Positions 51,508-63,919 of a DNA stretch of 64,000 bases are shown one piece after another. Each line of letters starts with the position of its first letter. Within the stretch, counting starts at the first letter, position 1. The notes under the pieces were generated by a model. That model was given only the letters and a program-made list of their open reading frames with translations. It was not told the origin of the DNA and did no database searches. Both the position numbers and the translations under genes were made by a program. The DNA comes from Rotaria macrura (taxonomy: Eukaryota > Rotifera > Eurotatoria > Philodinida > Philodinidae), in the NCBI GenBank assembly GCA_900239685.1, contig OENT01000151.1, positions 62,001 to 126,000 on the forward strand, in the 5' to 3' direction.

Positions 51508-54252
51508 TTAATTCCCTTCACAAATTACAGTTATAACACTAGCTTCCATAAGTATAGGATCTAAACATCTCATTGCTGTGCTACTAACGATTTCTTCAAG
51601 TAAATTTGTTACAAATCGATCATCATTGTTCACAAAAGACCAAAGATAATTATATAAATAATTAATATCGACTTGTACTTGTTGTAAACCATACCGTGAA
51701 AACGTTTTTAAACGAATACATTCTAGATATGTTTTTAAGAGTAATTTTATTATACTTGATAGAATTGAAGTTTTTTGAAAGTGTAAATCAATAAAGATAT
51801 CTAATTTTTCGTTGAATACTTTATGAAAATTCATTTGAAGATTTCCCGTTGAGCCAGCTGAACTACCTGGCCCACCACCTGTTGCTCGATCAAGTGCTGA
51901 GCTACGTGGCATTATTATCGTACGACGACCCCCATCAGAACTTCGACCTCCACCACTCATCAAATTTGAACGATGATAATAGCGACCATACGATGATGAT
52001 GACGATGTTAACGGTGTCGGTGTTGGTTGATCATTGTAAAGCATTTTAACCTGTTTATCTATTTGAGTTAAATCTTCAATAATACGTTTCATGACTGAAC
52101 GAACATGTCTCGGTTCGATTGTGTTAAGCCAATCACGCGTTTCGATCGATTTGCGAAGCATATGAGAAAGAGTGTAGCCTTGAGAGCAAATATATTGTTT
52201 GAGAAGTTGTTTAGCTATAACATTAAATTGTTTTTGAACTGCTGATAATTGTGAACGATCTATGGATGATATTGATCCAGCTTTCTGATGATCATCTAGA
52301 TAGAAGAGAATCACTGAGTAAAAGTTATTAATAAATAAAACATATACTTCGTTGGTTGCTTTCAAGAATCAAATTAAATTTTTCTTCGAATATTGTACAT
52401 AAATAAGGTATAGAACTTGAATCAAAATCTAATATTAATTTACTTAAAATAAGTAAAAGAATCGGCGGTGATGATTGTTCATGTCTTATGATTGTTGAAT
52501 TGTTACTAGCTGTTGTATATTCATGTTCAAAATAAGTTATTAAACGATTGAGTAAAGTTAAAAAGAATCCCTTCCATACATGATTTATGGCGAATTGTCT
52601 AACAAATAAATTCTTTTTTCCCGTATGACCAATCATTTCTGTTCCGTCAAGAAATATTGATAAATTTTGAAATATTGATTTGACGTCATTTGTTAATTGC
52701 TTAAGCATTTTATCAACACATTGTGATAGGTTAAGTTGTGTTTGTTGATGCTCAGAAGTTGCTGATGATTGTAATTGACCGTTGTTAGCTGTGGTCTGAT
52801 TAATTGATAATGATTTTCTTAATTCAATAATTTGATCATGAAAATGTCGATCAATATATGAATGAAAGTATTTTAAACGACATTCAATAGCAAATGTTAA
52901 ACATGCATCAAGCATTAAGCGCATTTTTTCTAATGCATGCTGAGTAAATAAATATTTATAGATATCACTTGATGAACGACGTAAAAATCGATCGACAGCA
53001 CGCACATATAATTGTATATCATCATCTTGTCCATAATATTTCGATTGGAATAAATCATGAATGAATTTTATATAAGCTGAATAAAGTTCAAGTAAATATT
53101 GTTCTAAATAATGTTTACAACGTTCTTTATATTCATCATCAGTAGTTGATGCTGATGGTAGATTAGATGTAGTTCGAATAAATAATAATTCGTAGGATTC
53201 AACAAATTCATGAAGATTTTTAATGTAAGAATTATAACTTGTATCAACAAATTCAAGTATATCAACTGGATACATTTCTATCAAATAGAATAAATAATAC
53301 TTTAATTATAAAGAAGTGAAAAATCAATGAATTGAACGAAATGCATCAGTATCCTAAGAGTGATGTTTACTGCAACGAACAACAATCGTTGAGAAATCAT
53401 CGATGTTTAGCTAATTATAACAAAAGATATCCATCATATTGAAAATTACTTACGTTGTGTAACTGAATTTGAAGTTGTCGATCCTAATTGAGTTTCAGCA
53501 ACAATAAGTTGTTGTTTCATTAAATCTAATGGTTGTTCAAGTCTTCGTTGATTTTGTGACAGATACTGTTGTGCAAGATAGTCAGGTGATTCACCTAATT
53601 GAAGTAATAATTTAACAACATTACTTGATGTTGTTTGTTGCTGATCAAAGCCTGATTTCAGTTTATCACGTATGTTATTCATCGTTTCCTTACATGTTTG
53701 TTGAATATGATTAAATGATTGTACATGTTCATATTTTTGCAATGCTTTTACTGCTTTTGAATATGTAGTAACAGCTAACTCATATTGGTTATCATCTGCA
53801 TATTCTTTTAATTTATTTGGTAATTGAAATAGATATTGCAATTTCTGTAGTAATAAATGTATACTTGTTAATTTACGTATTTCTTGACGTCGATTATCAA
53901 GTGTTAAATGAATTTGATGATTATTCGAATTAATTGTACTCATGGTCGATATAAGATGTGTCATTTCATCTTCCATTATCTTAAAATCTTTCTTCATTTG
54001 ACGTATGGTATCTGTAGCCGATATAAATTTATTATAATTCTCGTAGACAAGTGTTTGCATTTCGTTATCTAAAGTTTTGATTTGTTTTGTTAACAATTGT
54101 TCTTTATCAATCAATTGTGTTAGTCGAGATTCGCGCAATAATTTTGTAACATAAGATTCGGGATCGAATCCAGGACTATCGATGTTTGTCGGATCATATG
54201 TTGAATGAAAATTAGTTGGTTGTAATATTTGTGAAGACGTTGAGGCATCCAT
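51508..54252 (-). CDS. VPS51: VPS51, subunit of GARP/EARP tethering complexes
   Basis: Scaffold subunit shared by GARP (endosome to trans-Golgi) and EARP (recycling endosome) tethers (family knowledge). Three exons: 54252-53454, 53277-52348, 52295-51508; 838 aa (human 782). Seen: a Vps51 N-terminal domain with NIDSPGFDPESYVTKLLRES, LTQLIDKEQLLTKQIKTLD and the very conserved QTLVYENYNKFISATDTIR at about residues 68-86, followed by coiled-coil-like helices. The second and third exons carry the helical rod. A Gly/Ser/Arg-rich low-complexity insert (SSSSYGRYYHRS, GGGPGSSAGS; about 51840-52020), more GC-rich than its surroundings, accounts for much of the extra length. A leader AG acceptor lies at 54277-54278, 25 nt before the ATG. 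Confidence 0.92.
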
Positions 54253-57200
54253 TATCGAACAATTTCAACGGTTGATCTGTAAGAGAAGAAACGTTGATTG
54301 GATTTTAAATCATCAATCAATTAGATTTTGAATTTAAAATACAAGTCGGTACACAATTCTTTTTGTTTTCGGTTTTCAATGAATCGAATAGATACTATCG
54401 ACAAATTTTTTGAGTCATAGGAATACGAGCGAGCGAGTGAAGAGGAAAGAAAATGAGAGAAGTGTAAGTGTGCATTCCGTTCGTCCGTAAGAATTACCAA
54501 AGAAAAGTACTTTTCAGTTGAGTCATTGATAATCAACGACCTCTGTCGTTCGGCAATCAAAACCTGCGTCTATCATAGCTACTATAACATAAAAGGTTTC
54601 TTCATACTTTACATTTCTAAATATTTACCTAGTTCTTTAGGTTACTCACCAGTCTTCTTTCTCAGTCCGTATTTGTGCAGCTAATGATTATGAGGAGTAT
54701 TCAGTAGTACAAGAACAGACAAAGTTCTCTGATCTGTAAAAATATTATAAATAACTGTACGTTTTGAGGGCATGAAGCGTGGCTCTAATTGCAATTTAAT
54801 CTTGATAGTACATAAAACGATTGGATGAAGATGGATATCAAAATCAAGTTAGTTTTTATGATTTCGAGTGTATTTGACTTTGTATATGATTGTCAAGTAA
54901 AAGTATAAATAAAACTTTGTTGTAAATTAAATAATATACATCAATGTTTATGATATTTCTAAAATTGATCAGCTTCAGAAATCGATTTGTTTCATACTAA
55001 AATCAGAACAAAAACGAATCGTTTGTGTATTCAATTTTTTTCGCAATATTTATGATTATTATCGAACTTAGAAAACCAACTATAAATTAGAAAATTTTAG
55101 TGACCTCAATAATATGTTGCATTGTAAAAATGGGCAAGATCATATGCGTCAATTTTGGGGGTCTCTGATTGTTGATAAGTCTTTAACATATTTAATCATT
55201 CACTTATCGCTACAAGGGAACTCTTGTCATGGATAGTACAGTGTAAATACACATCCACTGACGTATACTAAACTATCTACAAGCTGTTCGTAGTCAGTAG
55301 ATATATATTAGTACGTATGAATACGTATTGGCAGGTAGAGAAGTCAATGAGCAATTATCATAATGACAAGAACAATTTGACAATAAACATTGAATCCAGA
55401 TATCCATGCGATGGATGACTTGTAGTGGATACGTGAATCCTACTAACCGCTTTTAGTTTATGAATGGTATGAGATATTTATTTATATATGTATTGTGTTA
55501 GTTATACATTATTTAAGGTAACAGTGGATCGTCGTAAATACTTGTACATATCACAGTATCATAGTACGGGCGATAACAAGATGGGTCTCGGTTGACACAG
55601 TCTTCGTTATAGTTTGTAGATACTTCTGTTTGTGTCAACAGTCAATTAATCTTGCCAGTTTTTTACACAATAAGATAAGAACTTAATTAGTCTTGAACAT
55701 TTGTACATATAGAGAATTATAGAAAGCACGTTTTAGCATATGCTCAATTGTTGTCATTACCTCATGATCAATATGTTTCCCTTGAAAACTATTATATCTA
55801 CTAACAACGTTTCATCCCACAATGGTACATCAATGATTGCTTTAGAGTGACTACTCTTACAAGAGTTGTGCCTCTTGTTCTACGAGTGCTTCCTTAGATA
55901 GATGCTAATGAGAGTGGATTTGTAAAGAAGAAAAAAATTAGTTCGCTTCACTAATATCTTGACAAAGTGATACTTCTGTTTGTCTCCCTATGAAAATTGA
56001 AAAACACTTTTTTTGCTACTGAGTGATGTAATTAAGAAAATATTTGAAAACAAAGCCTTTTGAGAACATGTTTAGATGTGGTTTTGAACGAGATTCTTGC
56101 TTTCATGAACCAATTTTTGTCGAGAAATAGTGAGAAAAAAGGAAAAACCGGTTTCAATTTAATTTGAGTGTCTCCTGTAGAAAAATCTTTCGTATTGAGA
56201 AGGAGTGACTCACAGAAACTATTATCGGATGAAGCTAAATTTCGTTGAAAATGAAAAATCAAATTAGAATAAGATTTCTGTACGTATTTTAAGAACACTA
56301 CAGGAGATTGAGAGGAATAGTTTCGACAATAAACTCTATAGCATGCTCACACGCTCACACATCCACGTCTAAAAGCATTTTGACATATAGCACCTACCTT
56401 CCATCTGCTACGTCTTCTTCTTAACTGTCGTGTAGCAATATTATTATCTATATGTTCATAAACGCGATTGAATATTTGCTTATGTTCTATAGATAAAAAC
56501 GTATTCATACGACACATCAATAATACGCTTACAGTTCATATGGATGATTGCGCGGTATCGATTGATTCACGTTGAATAGTCAGAACTGTATGAAATCGAA
56601 ACAGGAAGACAAACAGTAATGCTGATCAATGATAAAAATCAAATCTATTTAATAAACAACACGAAACTATTGAAAGGTATTTTAGGTCCATTTTTCCAAT
56701 TCTCTAAAAATTGAATTCAGGTTTTTCGATAATTTTGAGACAAAGATCTGTTTGAAACTGTATTAAAAGGTAAATGCGAGTCGATTGGATTGAATAATAA
56801 TTGTCAGATGAATTATCTCATATTCTTTATTAATTAGTTGTACATGTTTCTTTGGATTTATTAACATATTCAATTCTTAAGATTATAATTAGACTAAAAA
56901 GAAACTTTGTACTTTCATGATCTCAAGACATCTAACAATCAATAGTAAATTCATTTATCACTCATCATATTCACCTAAATAGATTTTGTACAAGATCTAT
57001 TAACCATCGACATTCTACTTAGTGATGAACATACGTGACATTATTATAAACATTATTTCTATGTGTGAAGAGTATAGTCAAGAATAATTATATAATAGAC
57101 TATAGGTCAACACGTCATGTTGTTCTTATCTATACATTTTCTATAGAGCGACAGTGACATGATTAAATTTGCTTTATCAAGTCTTATTTCATTTATTAAG

Positions 57201-60085
57201 ACCTTTGACTATTTTTACAACATAAAAGTGCGTATTTGTTTTAAATAACGTGGCTCTTTTTGTGCACAAATTCAAAGCTACCACCACATATTAAAATTTC
57301 GTCTACGAATAAGATGCATCTTTTTATTATCGCTTGGGGATTTTCGACAGATTTCAAACGATGGGCTTCTTGTCAATATAAAAACATCAAACATTTTCAT
57401 CGTCTATCTCATTATTTTATTTAACTAAAGCATCGTATTTTTGAGCACTATTCAGCAATAAAATACATGTGTATGTTTTCGGTCCAAGTTTTCTTATTCT
57501 CCCTCTGGATTACTACGTCTCGAAACTTCTATTGAATAGAGGCTAGTTACCACTAACTTATTTACCAATTAATTGAATTCTCATGCTAATAATCATGTGA
57601 TATTGAGTGAGATGAAATACGAAAATGACTCCTAAAAAAGAAATAGTGACCATGAAAATAAAACTAGAATGATTGTTGGTGAAAGAAAAACGAAAATAAA
57701 TTCCTTGTTTGAAACATAGCAGCAAGTGAGATAGCTTTTTGTTTTCAATCAATCATCATTCTCAAGATCTATCGTTTTCTGAAGATTTAACACTTGATGC
57801 ATTTTATATTCATACCAGAAGGTTACAAAAGACATGCAAATGTTATATGTCAGCCCTAAAGAAAACTATGCTAGAAAGTCTAATTGTGTTTTTTATATTA
57901 TCTCTTGCTGTTGTTGTTTTTTATGTCCCTTGTCTCTTCCATAATGTAATTAGTTGTATTTATTGCTAGTATACATATATATGTATAATTCATCTTGACG
58001 ATAAATTAGCAAAACAAATGTTCCTCACTTTTGACTTCATCGAACTTAATCTAGTTATCGTTGTTGATAATTGTGCACTTTCAATGTTCTTTCTACTTTG
58101 CTTCTAGTAGATATTAATTTTCTACCAGTTTTTCTTAGACTAATACTAGCAGTTACGATGCATAGTAATATAAAAAAAAGTAAATAATTGATCTAGCATA
58201 TGAATTATGATGACAAACTGAAAATTGACATTCAGTAATTTAAAGTATGGCTTACTTTTAAGGTTCATATAAACGATCCTATAAAACATTTCGACTATGT
58301 ATGATCATTTAGAACGTTCAATTTAATTACATGAATAACTAAAATCCAACTGGATATATTTGACTCATTCTATCACATCATATGCACTCTTAAAACTCTC
58401 TATAACTAAAAAATTAGTCGCACTTTAGACGATTGGTAATCATTAGATAATTTGATTGAAGTAAATAATAAAGAATCAGAATGATTCGTTTCTATGAAAT
58501 ATACGGAAGTTTCATCCCTAGGGTCTGAAAGAAGGAGTACTATCGTCATGCTATGTTGTCTACCATATTGCCCAGTTGTGTGTGAATCATCATCAGTTCT
58601 CGTTTCATTTCTATAAAACACGATGTTCATGGATTTGTCATTAATCAACTCTGCTTTTTCTACGTTTTCATTAGATAAGAAAAAAAATGAATTTTTCACG
58701 TACGAAAGAAGAGTTTACAACTTTTATATATGTAATTGATTCTTGCTTATGTGGAAAAATCTTGAAAAAAGAGCAGTTCATTAAAGTAGGAAATAAATTT
58801 CTTTGCTACAATACAATTAGTTAGAACTCACTAAATACTCGCTTACTGTTGAGGAGTCTATTCTGATGATACTTATGAATGTTTCTCTCTTTGCAATTTT
58901 TATTAATTTGTCTATTGTATTGCATCACCATTCGACTCTATAAAATAATCGTATTCAAGCAATATTTCTCTATTTGTGAGTTGCTACGGTATCAATGTGT
59001 CGATTATATTTTCGAATTCTTAGTGACATTGAATCTTTTTTCTCTTTCTTTTCATTGTATAGCCGAAATTTCAAATTTATTCTACTGATAGGTTTTCACC
59101 GCGTATTGGTTTCTTTCTTTGAATTTCTATTAACAGAAAGCTGTGTAATGCGAAGATCTTTTTTACTTTAAATATCTTCATCAACAGTAACTTGTTGAAC
59201 GTCTGAATTTTGACACATACAATAGGTTGAAAGCATAAAATATACTGTAATTATGTTTTTCATTTTTTGATTGAAAATAAAGTAAAGGAAAGAAGCAAAT
59301 GTTGCGAGCACTTTTATGTAAAACTTTATCATGCTTCAATGTAATAAAGCTCTTATATTATAATGAATGATGATTATAGTTGTTCATTAAAGACCTTGAA
59401 ACCCTCTATCGCTCAGAATCCTATTCGATTTAGATCAACGTATTAATTTTGTTATTTTTCGAATACCAAAAAAACAACATAATGCAAGAGATGCGAAGAT
59501 TTACCTAATTAGTTCATGATTAGGAAACAGACAAGTTTTGATACAAAAAAAAAAAGAAAGGACTGAATGGAGATGATATTCTTCATCATACATAACAAAA
59601 GGTCTCGACTAACTTTCTTTATTTCTCAAGTTAAATTCTCTGAGCAATCACTGATATTTTAGTAAATTAAAGGTGACACGTGTTGCTTCTAGTGACATTG
59701 TCAGTAATCTCAAGTCGTTTTTTCAAGATAATAAACATGGTCATTCGTGAGAAAGAAAACAAGTTAATTAGAATTTCCACAAAACTGATGCTGTTTTAAT
59801 ATAGTTTTGGCACTGACTGAATGCCTCAGTTCATTATGAAAGATAATGATCAATGTTATCATGGAAAAAAGTACAATGTTTCAAGACTACTAATGTGAGT
59901 TTTATGCCGAATATCAGAACAATTGATTTGATCAAAATAAACCACCTAATGAAATCTATCACCATAGAAAAGATACTTTGTGTGATAAAAGTACGATTAA
60001 TAAATTGTTTCCTCTAGAGTACAGTAATATCAACCAGATAAAGTTTTCGTGCGTATCTATCTTTGTCTTATACTAATTAGGATGT
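54253..60085. other. Long non-coding interval
   Basis: 5.8 kb upstream of VPS51 with no coding sequence, RNA gene or element I can support. It is AT-rich with scattered short open frames of non-coding character. Confidence 0.5.
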
Positions 60086-60319
60086 TCATTTTTTCCAAAT
60101 TAGCTTTCTAACTTTAACACGATGATTATTTTTTTCATAGACACGTTCTTTAAGGCTTTGCCAATAATTAGCCGTAACCGAACATCGAAATCGTTTAAAT
60201 ATATCATTAAATTCTTCGATGGTCCATTTTGTTTTGATCGGTTGACACGATATCGTTTGAAGATCAAAACGAACTCGTCGTTGTTGATCTTTCTTGTTTG
60301 AAGTTATTTCATCATTCAT
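60086..60319 (-). CDS. Small 77-aa protein with an RVxF-like motif
   Basis: A single open frame from MNDEITSNKKDQQRRVRFDL to KVRKLIWKK. Highly charged, no membrane segment. RRVRFDL fits the PP1-docking RVxF consensus; the remainder (WTIEEFNDIFKRF, ANYWQSLKERVYE) looks like two amphipathic helices. Family not recognised. It lies downstream of the Cys-loop receptor on the same strand, 379 nt after its stop (60320-60698 holds nothing else). Confidence 0.5.
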   Translation of the reverse strand: MNDEITSNKKDQQRRVRFDLQTISCQPIKTKWTIEEFNDIFKRFRCSVTANYWQSLKERVYEKNNHRVKVRKLIWKK

Positions 60320-60698
60320 AGTATGTTTTCAAAAATTAATTAAATAAAAAAGCCACAAACAAAACAAGTAATCTACTTGTATTTCAATCGGTTGTCAATA
60401 GAGATATTAATGTTCTTCTTCTTTTTTTTATTGATTTTCTCTCTTCATAAAATATGTAACACATACATCATATATCACGTTTAAAAGAAAAAAGAAAAGA
60501 AAGGAAAAAAAAACATATTCATATAACACATAAAGTTCGATGATGACTAGTACAAAATAGAAAGAAGCAAAAAATAATAATCAAAATAAACGGGAAAACG
60601 AAACAACATACTTTTAGAGAAAAAAAAATCAAGAGACTAGACAATTTAAAAGGATAAATGTAATTTGTATGATATTCATTTAATTCAATTGATTAAGT

Positions 60699-63600
60699 TT
60701 ATTTCAGAACATATTCGACTTGCATGTTAAGATATACCATCCTAAATGAAAATACAGATTAAAATAAGTCGAAATTAATCTTTATTCAGTTTTTTAAATC
60801 GACTCACCAGTAAATAATATTAAAGACTATAAAAGCAACAGGGAAAAGAACTGCAGAGACAAGATCAACCTTTTCAAAGAAAACAAAATGGGTCGAATGG
60901 CAATTATCTTTTATTTTATCTTACAAATTGTGCACTATCACGAACAGGTATAGCTGCTTTTGCTATTCGGGCTGGTTGGGGCAATAAACTTTGAGCTGTT
61001 GCAGATAATTGTGTTGTTAATGGTGCAGCTGTATTTGGCAAAGATGCATAATGTACATGTGAACTAGCATTACCAGTTGTATTTCTATCACCGCCAGTTG
61101 ATTTATGAACAAGCGTTTCCATTGTTTCACCACTCGCTGGCGGATCCTCTTTCTTATAAAAATGTACTTGAGCAAGACGATTACCAATAACCTAAACATT
61201 GTATTAAACATGTTTTCTTGGAATAGGTTCAGCAAAGTATAAAACAACAAATGAATTCATACAATATGGAGAAAAAAGAATATCTGTTTGAAATGTTACT
61301 GGGAAAAAATGAAAATAAAACTACTACTATATGGTGTATAGTGAAAATTATTCAATACGAAACATAAGATAATTTGTGATGGTGAATATGTACGTGAATA
61401 AGTGAAAGAAGAAGAAGGGAAAAAATAATCTAGTAACTAATTTACTCTCTCAGCAGCAAAAGATGAGCCATTCTGTAGTCTTTGAATCAGAGTTAATTTC
61501 GGTGGCCTGTCCGAACTTTTTTTCTATAAAAATAAACATTATAATAAAAACAAACCATAAAGTTTAGAGTATTAGTAATCAGAAGAAACAAATGACCAGA
61601 TAAAAAATCTTGAAAAGATCGTCTTTATGTAGTTTTCTGCAACTAACTTACTTCTTTTGAAAAACGAACTTGTTGCCTTAATTCACCTTTACGTGCAATA
61701 ACATTGACAAGTGCATATTCAAGTAAGCCAGCAAAAACAAAGACAAGACATGCCGACATCCATACGTCGATTGCTTTGATATATGAGACACGCGGGAGTT
61801 GTGATCTTATACCTAAAGGACAAACATATATATTATATTGCATCGTAATAATTAGATTAACAATAAGCATCAAGCGAAGCAATACGAAAACTACGTGCAT
61901 AATGGGTACTATAATTAGTTACCTGAGCTTTGTGTGGTAACAGTAAGAACGGTCAAAAGCCCGACTGAAATTCTTGCTGGAACCTGAACATATATATGTA
62001 TGTATGTATATATGCATGTATATGTATGTATATATATATGTATGTATATATGAATGTTTGTATGTATTTATGAGTGCATGAATGTATGTATGAATGTGTG
62101 TGTCTATGTGTGTTTATGGTGAAAAATATTCATTACTATCTCCTCGATTGATCTTACCGATTTATGGTCGATCCAAAATGAAACAAATGAAAGAATTACG
62201 ATAAGCATCGATGGTATATAAACTTGAACTATAGTAAAATCACTTCTTTGAAATTTTCTGTTCTCAAAGAATAATCACGATTGAACTCACCAAGATAGTA
62301 ACCAAAGAGACGTTTTAAATGTAGAACAACAAGAAGACATGTGAAACTGCCTAGAAAATCGATGATTTAAAAGACAACAATCGACTAATGTACTGATCAT
62401 AGAAAAAAAAAGACTTTCTTCATCCACACACTTTTGCTGCATTTATAGATATTAGAGATTGACTTCATAGATGATAAGCATAGTACTAATCGTAGAAGAG
62501 ATCATAATAAAATGAAAGTCAATTAGATGTATCCAAAAAAAGAAAACACCATTGAAAAAGAAAAGAAAAAAGGAAATCTTGCAGTGCATGAATCATTTGT
62601 TAGGATCAAATCAATGTGCAGGTAAGAGGCGTTGCGTGCAGTTTAGCATTGTAGTCGAAAAACACAAAAGAAAGGTTCCTAGTACCTTCAGCTTTTGTTG
62701 CTATAGTTACGATGCAAAGTAAACTTGATAAGGTTCGTGCAGGATGTGATTTATAATCGATCCAGAACGCGATGAACGATAAAGCAACAATTAATGTAGA
62801 TGGTAAATAAAGTTGTTGGATATATAAATTAATATTTCGCTGCAATGCTAGATGTACTTCGATACAAGTAAATTTACCTATGAGCGAAGTGAATGTAAAC
62901 TTAGTCTTAGAAAAATATAAGAGATCTGGTTTTCTTTCTGTATACACGAGCAGCGTAGTTCAAGTGTGACAAGAATGAAGAAAGTTTTTTTTTTTTGATT
63001 TATAAATAATAAACATATATGTGTATGCATGTATTTTTCTAACCTGTAGCTGTGGTTCTGTTACAATATCGTGCTTCATGATTGCTTAAAACAAAGTCAG
63101 GCATTTCAAGATCTTCATTAACTCGAATGGCACTGATGTTTTGAGCTTCATCCCAAAAGAATGCCAGATCATTGGTATCGAAACCGTCTAATTAAAGAGC
63201 AAAAGTAAATATGCATTAAATAAATTACTATTTTTCTTTTTTCTCTTATTAGTTAGAAACTCAAAAATGCTTTCGACATAAATCCTGCTTTAGATTGCTT
63301 TGATGATGGAAAGGCGAGGAAGTTAGGGTGCTCTTTTCTTTTTATGAAAAAGACTTAACATACAACTGCCAATGTTGACAACACATGTTTGATTATCAAG
63401 TGGAAATTTTTGTAATTTCATTTGACAATCCAGTTTAAGTAAAAGTCTAAAAATAAAATGAATAAAATGATGCACATTTCTTAATTAGATCATAAAGAGA
63501 ACCTTTGACTGTAGAGAACTTTTCCGTCAAGATGTATACGAATTAATCTATTAGGTACTGTTATGTCACTACGTTTGCCTTCTTTAGCATTACGAAAAAA

Positions 63601-63919
63601 TGAATCTGGTACCCATATACGATCAATGAGTGAATAGTGCAATGTAATTTGTGGCGATTTTTGTGCCCAATCTGTTCCTGAATAATTTAATCTTGGGTCA
63701 TACCATGATTGACGGAATATCAAATCTGTATTATAATCCTGTTCGACGAAGAAAACAAACAACAACAAGACATAGATATATAAATATGTATACATATGAA
63801 CAAAGCATATTTGAATAAAAATAATTTCTATTTTAATTAATGAAAATGTCTTACCATGTTAACTTCATTGATAGCTGAAATTGTATTAATATGAATCGTC
63901 ATTGTCACATTGCATGGCT
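60699..63919 (-). CDS. Cys-loop ligand-gated anion channel subunit (GlyR/GluCl-like), N-terminus outside window
   Basis: Pentameric receptor subunit for fast inhibitory signalling (family knowledge). Minus-strand exons: 63919-63855, 63738-63503, 63446-63364, 63187-63044, then one of two alternative cassettes (62877-62686, or 62350-62291 + 62228-62158 + 61983-61923), then 61812-61652, 61523-61446, 61191-60925, 60869-60808, 60741-60699; 442 visible residues with either cassette. Seen: WYDPRL, WVPDSFF; the Cys loop [15 protein letters not shown]; a second Cys pair C-x10-C (CNRTTATG(K/S)FTC) typical of glycine/glutamate-gated chloride channels; M1 and M2 with PAR, the anion-selectivity motif; [11 protein letters not shown] starting M3; a cytoplasmic loop rich in Ala/Thr/Pro; M4 [19 protein letters not shown] read-through at 60924 would stop before M4, but a GTAAGA donor there joins in frame to the M4 exon. 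Signal peptide and first exons lie beyond the window. Confidence 0.88.
61923..62350 (-). other. Alternative pore cassette B (three exons, 64 codons)
   Basis: Exons of 60, 71 and 61 nt (62350-62291, 62228-62158, 61983-61923), total 192 nt, encode the same segment as cassette [14 protein letters not shown]1 ([19 protein letters not shown]) and M2 ([20 protein letters not shown]). Phase 1 on entry and exit. This copy has the orthodox GlyR/GluCl pore sequence. Confidence 0.88.
61986..62116. repeat. (TATG)n/(TA)n microsatellite in the Cys-loop receptor intron
   Basis: About 130 bp of imperfect TATG/TGTA repeats fill most of the intron between the second and third exons of cassette B and reach to within a few bases of the third exon's 3' splice site. 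Confidence 0.9.
62686..62877 (-). other. Alternative pore cassette A (single exon, 64 codons)
   Basis: One exon of 192 nt starting [12 protein letters not shown] and ending IATKAE-G. It covers the second Cys of the C-x10-C pair, M1 ([20 protein letters not shown]) and M2 ([20 protein letters not shown]). AG at 62878-62879 and GT at 62684-62685; phase 1 at both ends. No stop or frameshift. Confidence 0.85.

Noticed and set aside
54321..54560. 79-codon minus-strand frame upstream of VPS51
   Set aside because: No recognisable motif, does not connect in frame to VPS51, and a leader acceptor lies between it and the ATG.
60916..60924. Stop codon at 60916-60918 as the end of the Cys-loop receptor
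   Set aside because: The protein would lack M4. A GTAAGA donor at 60924 leads in frame to a clear M4 exon.
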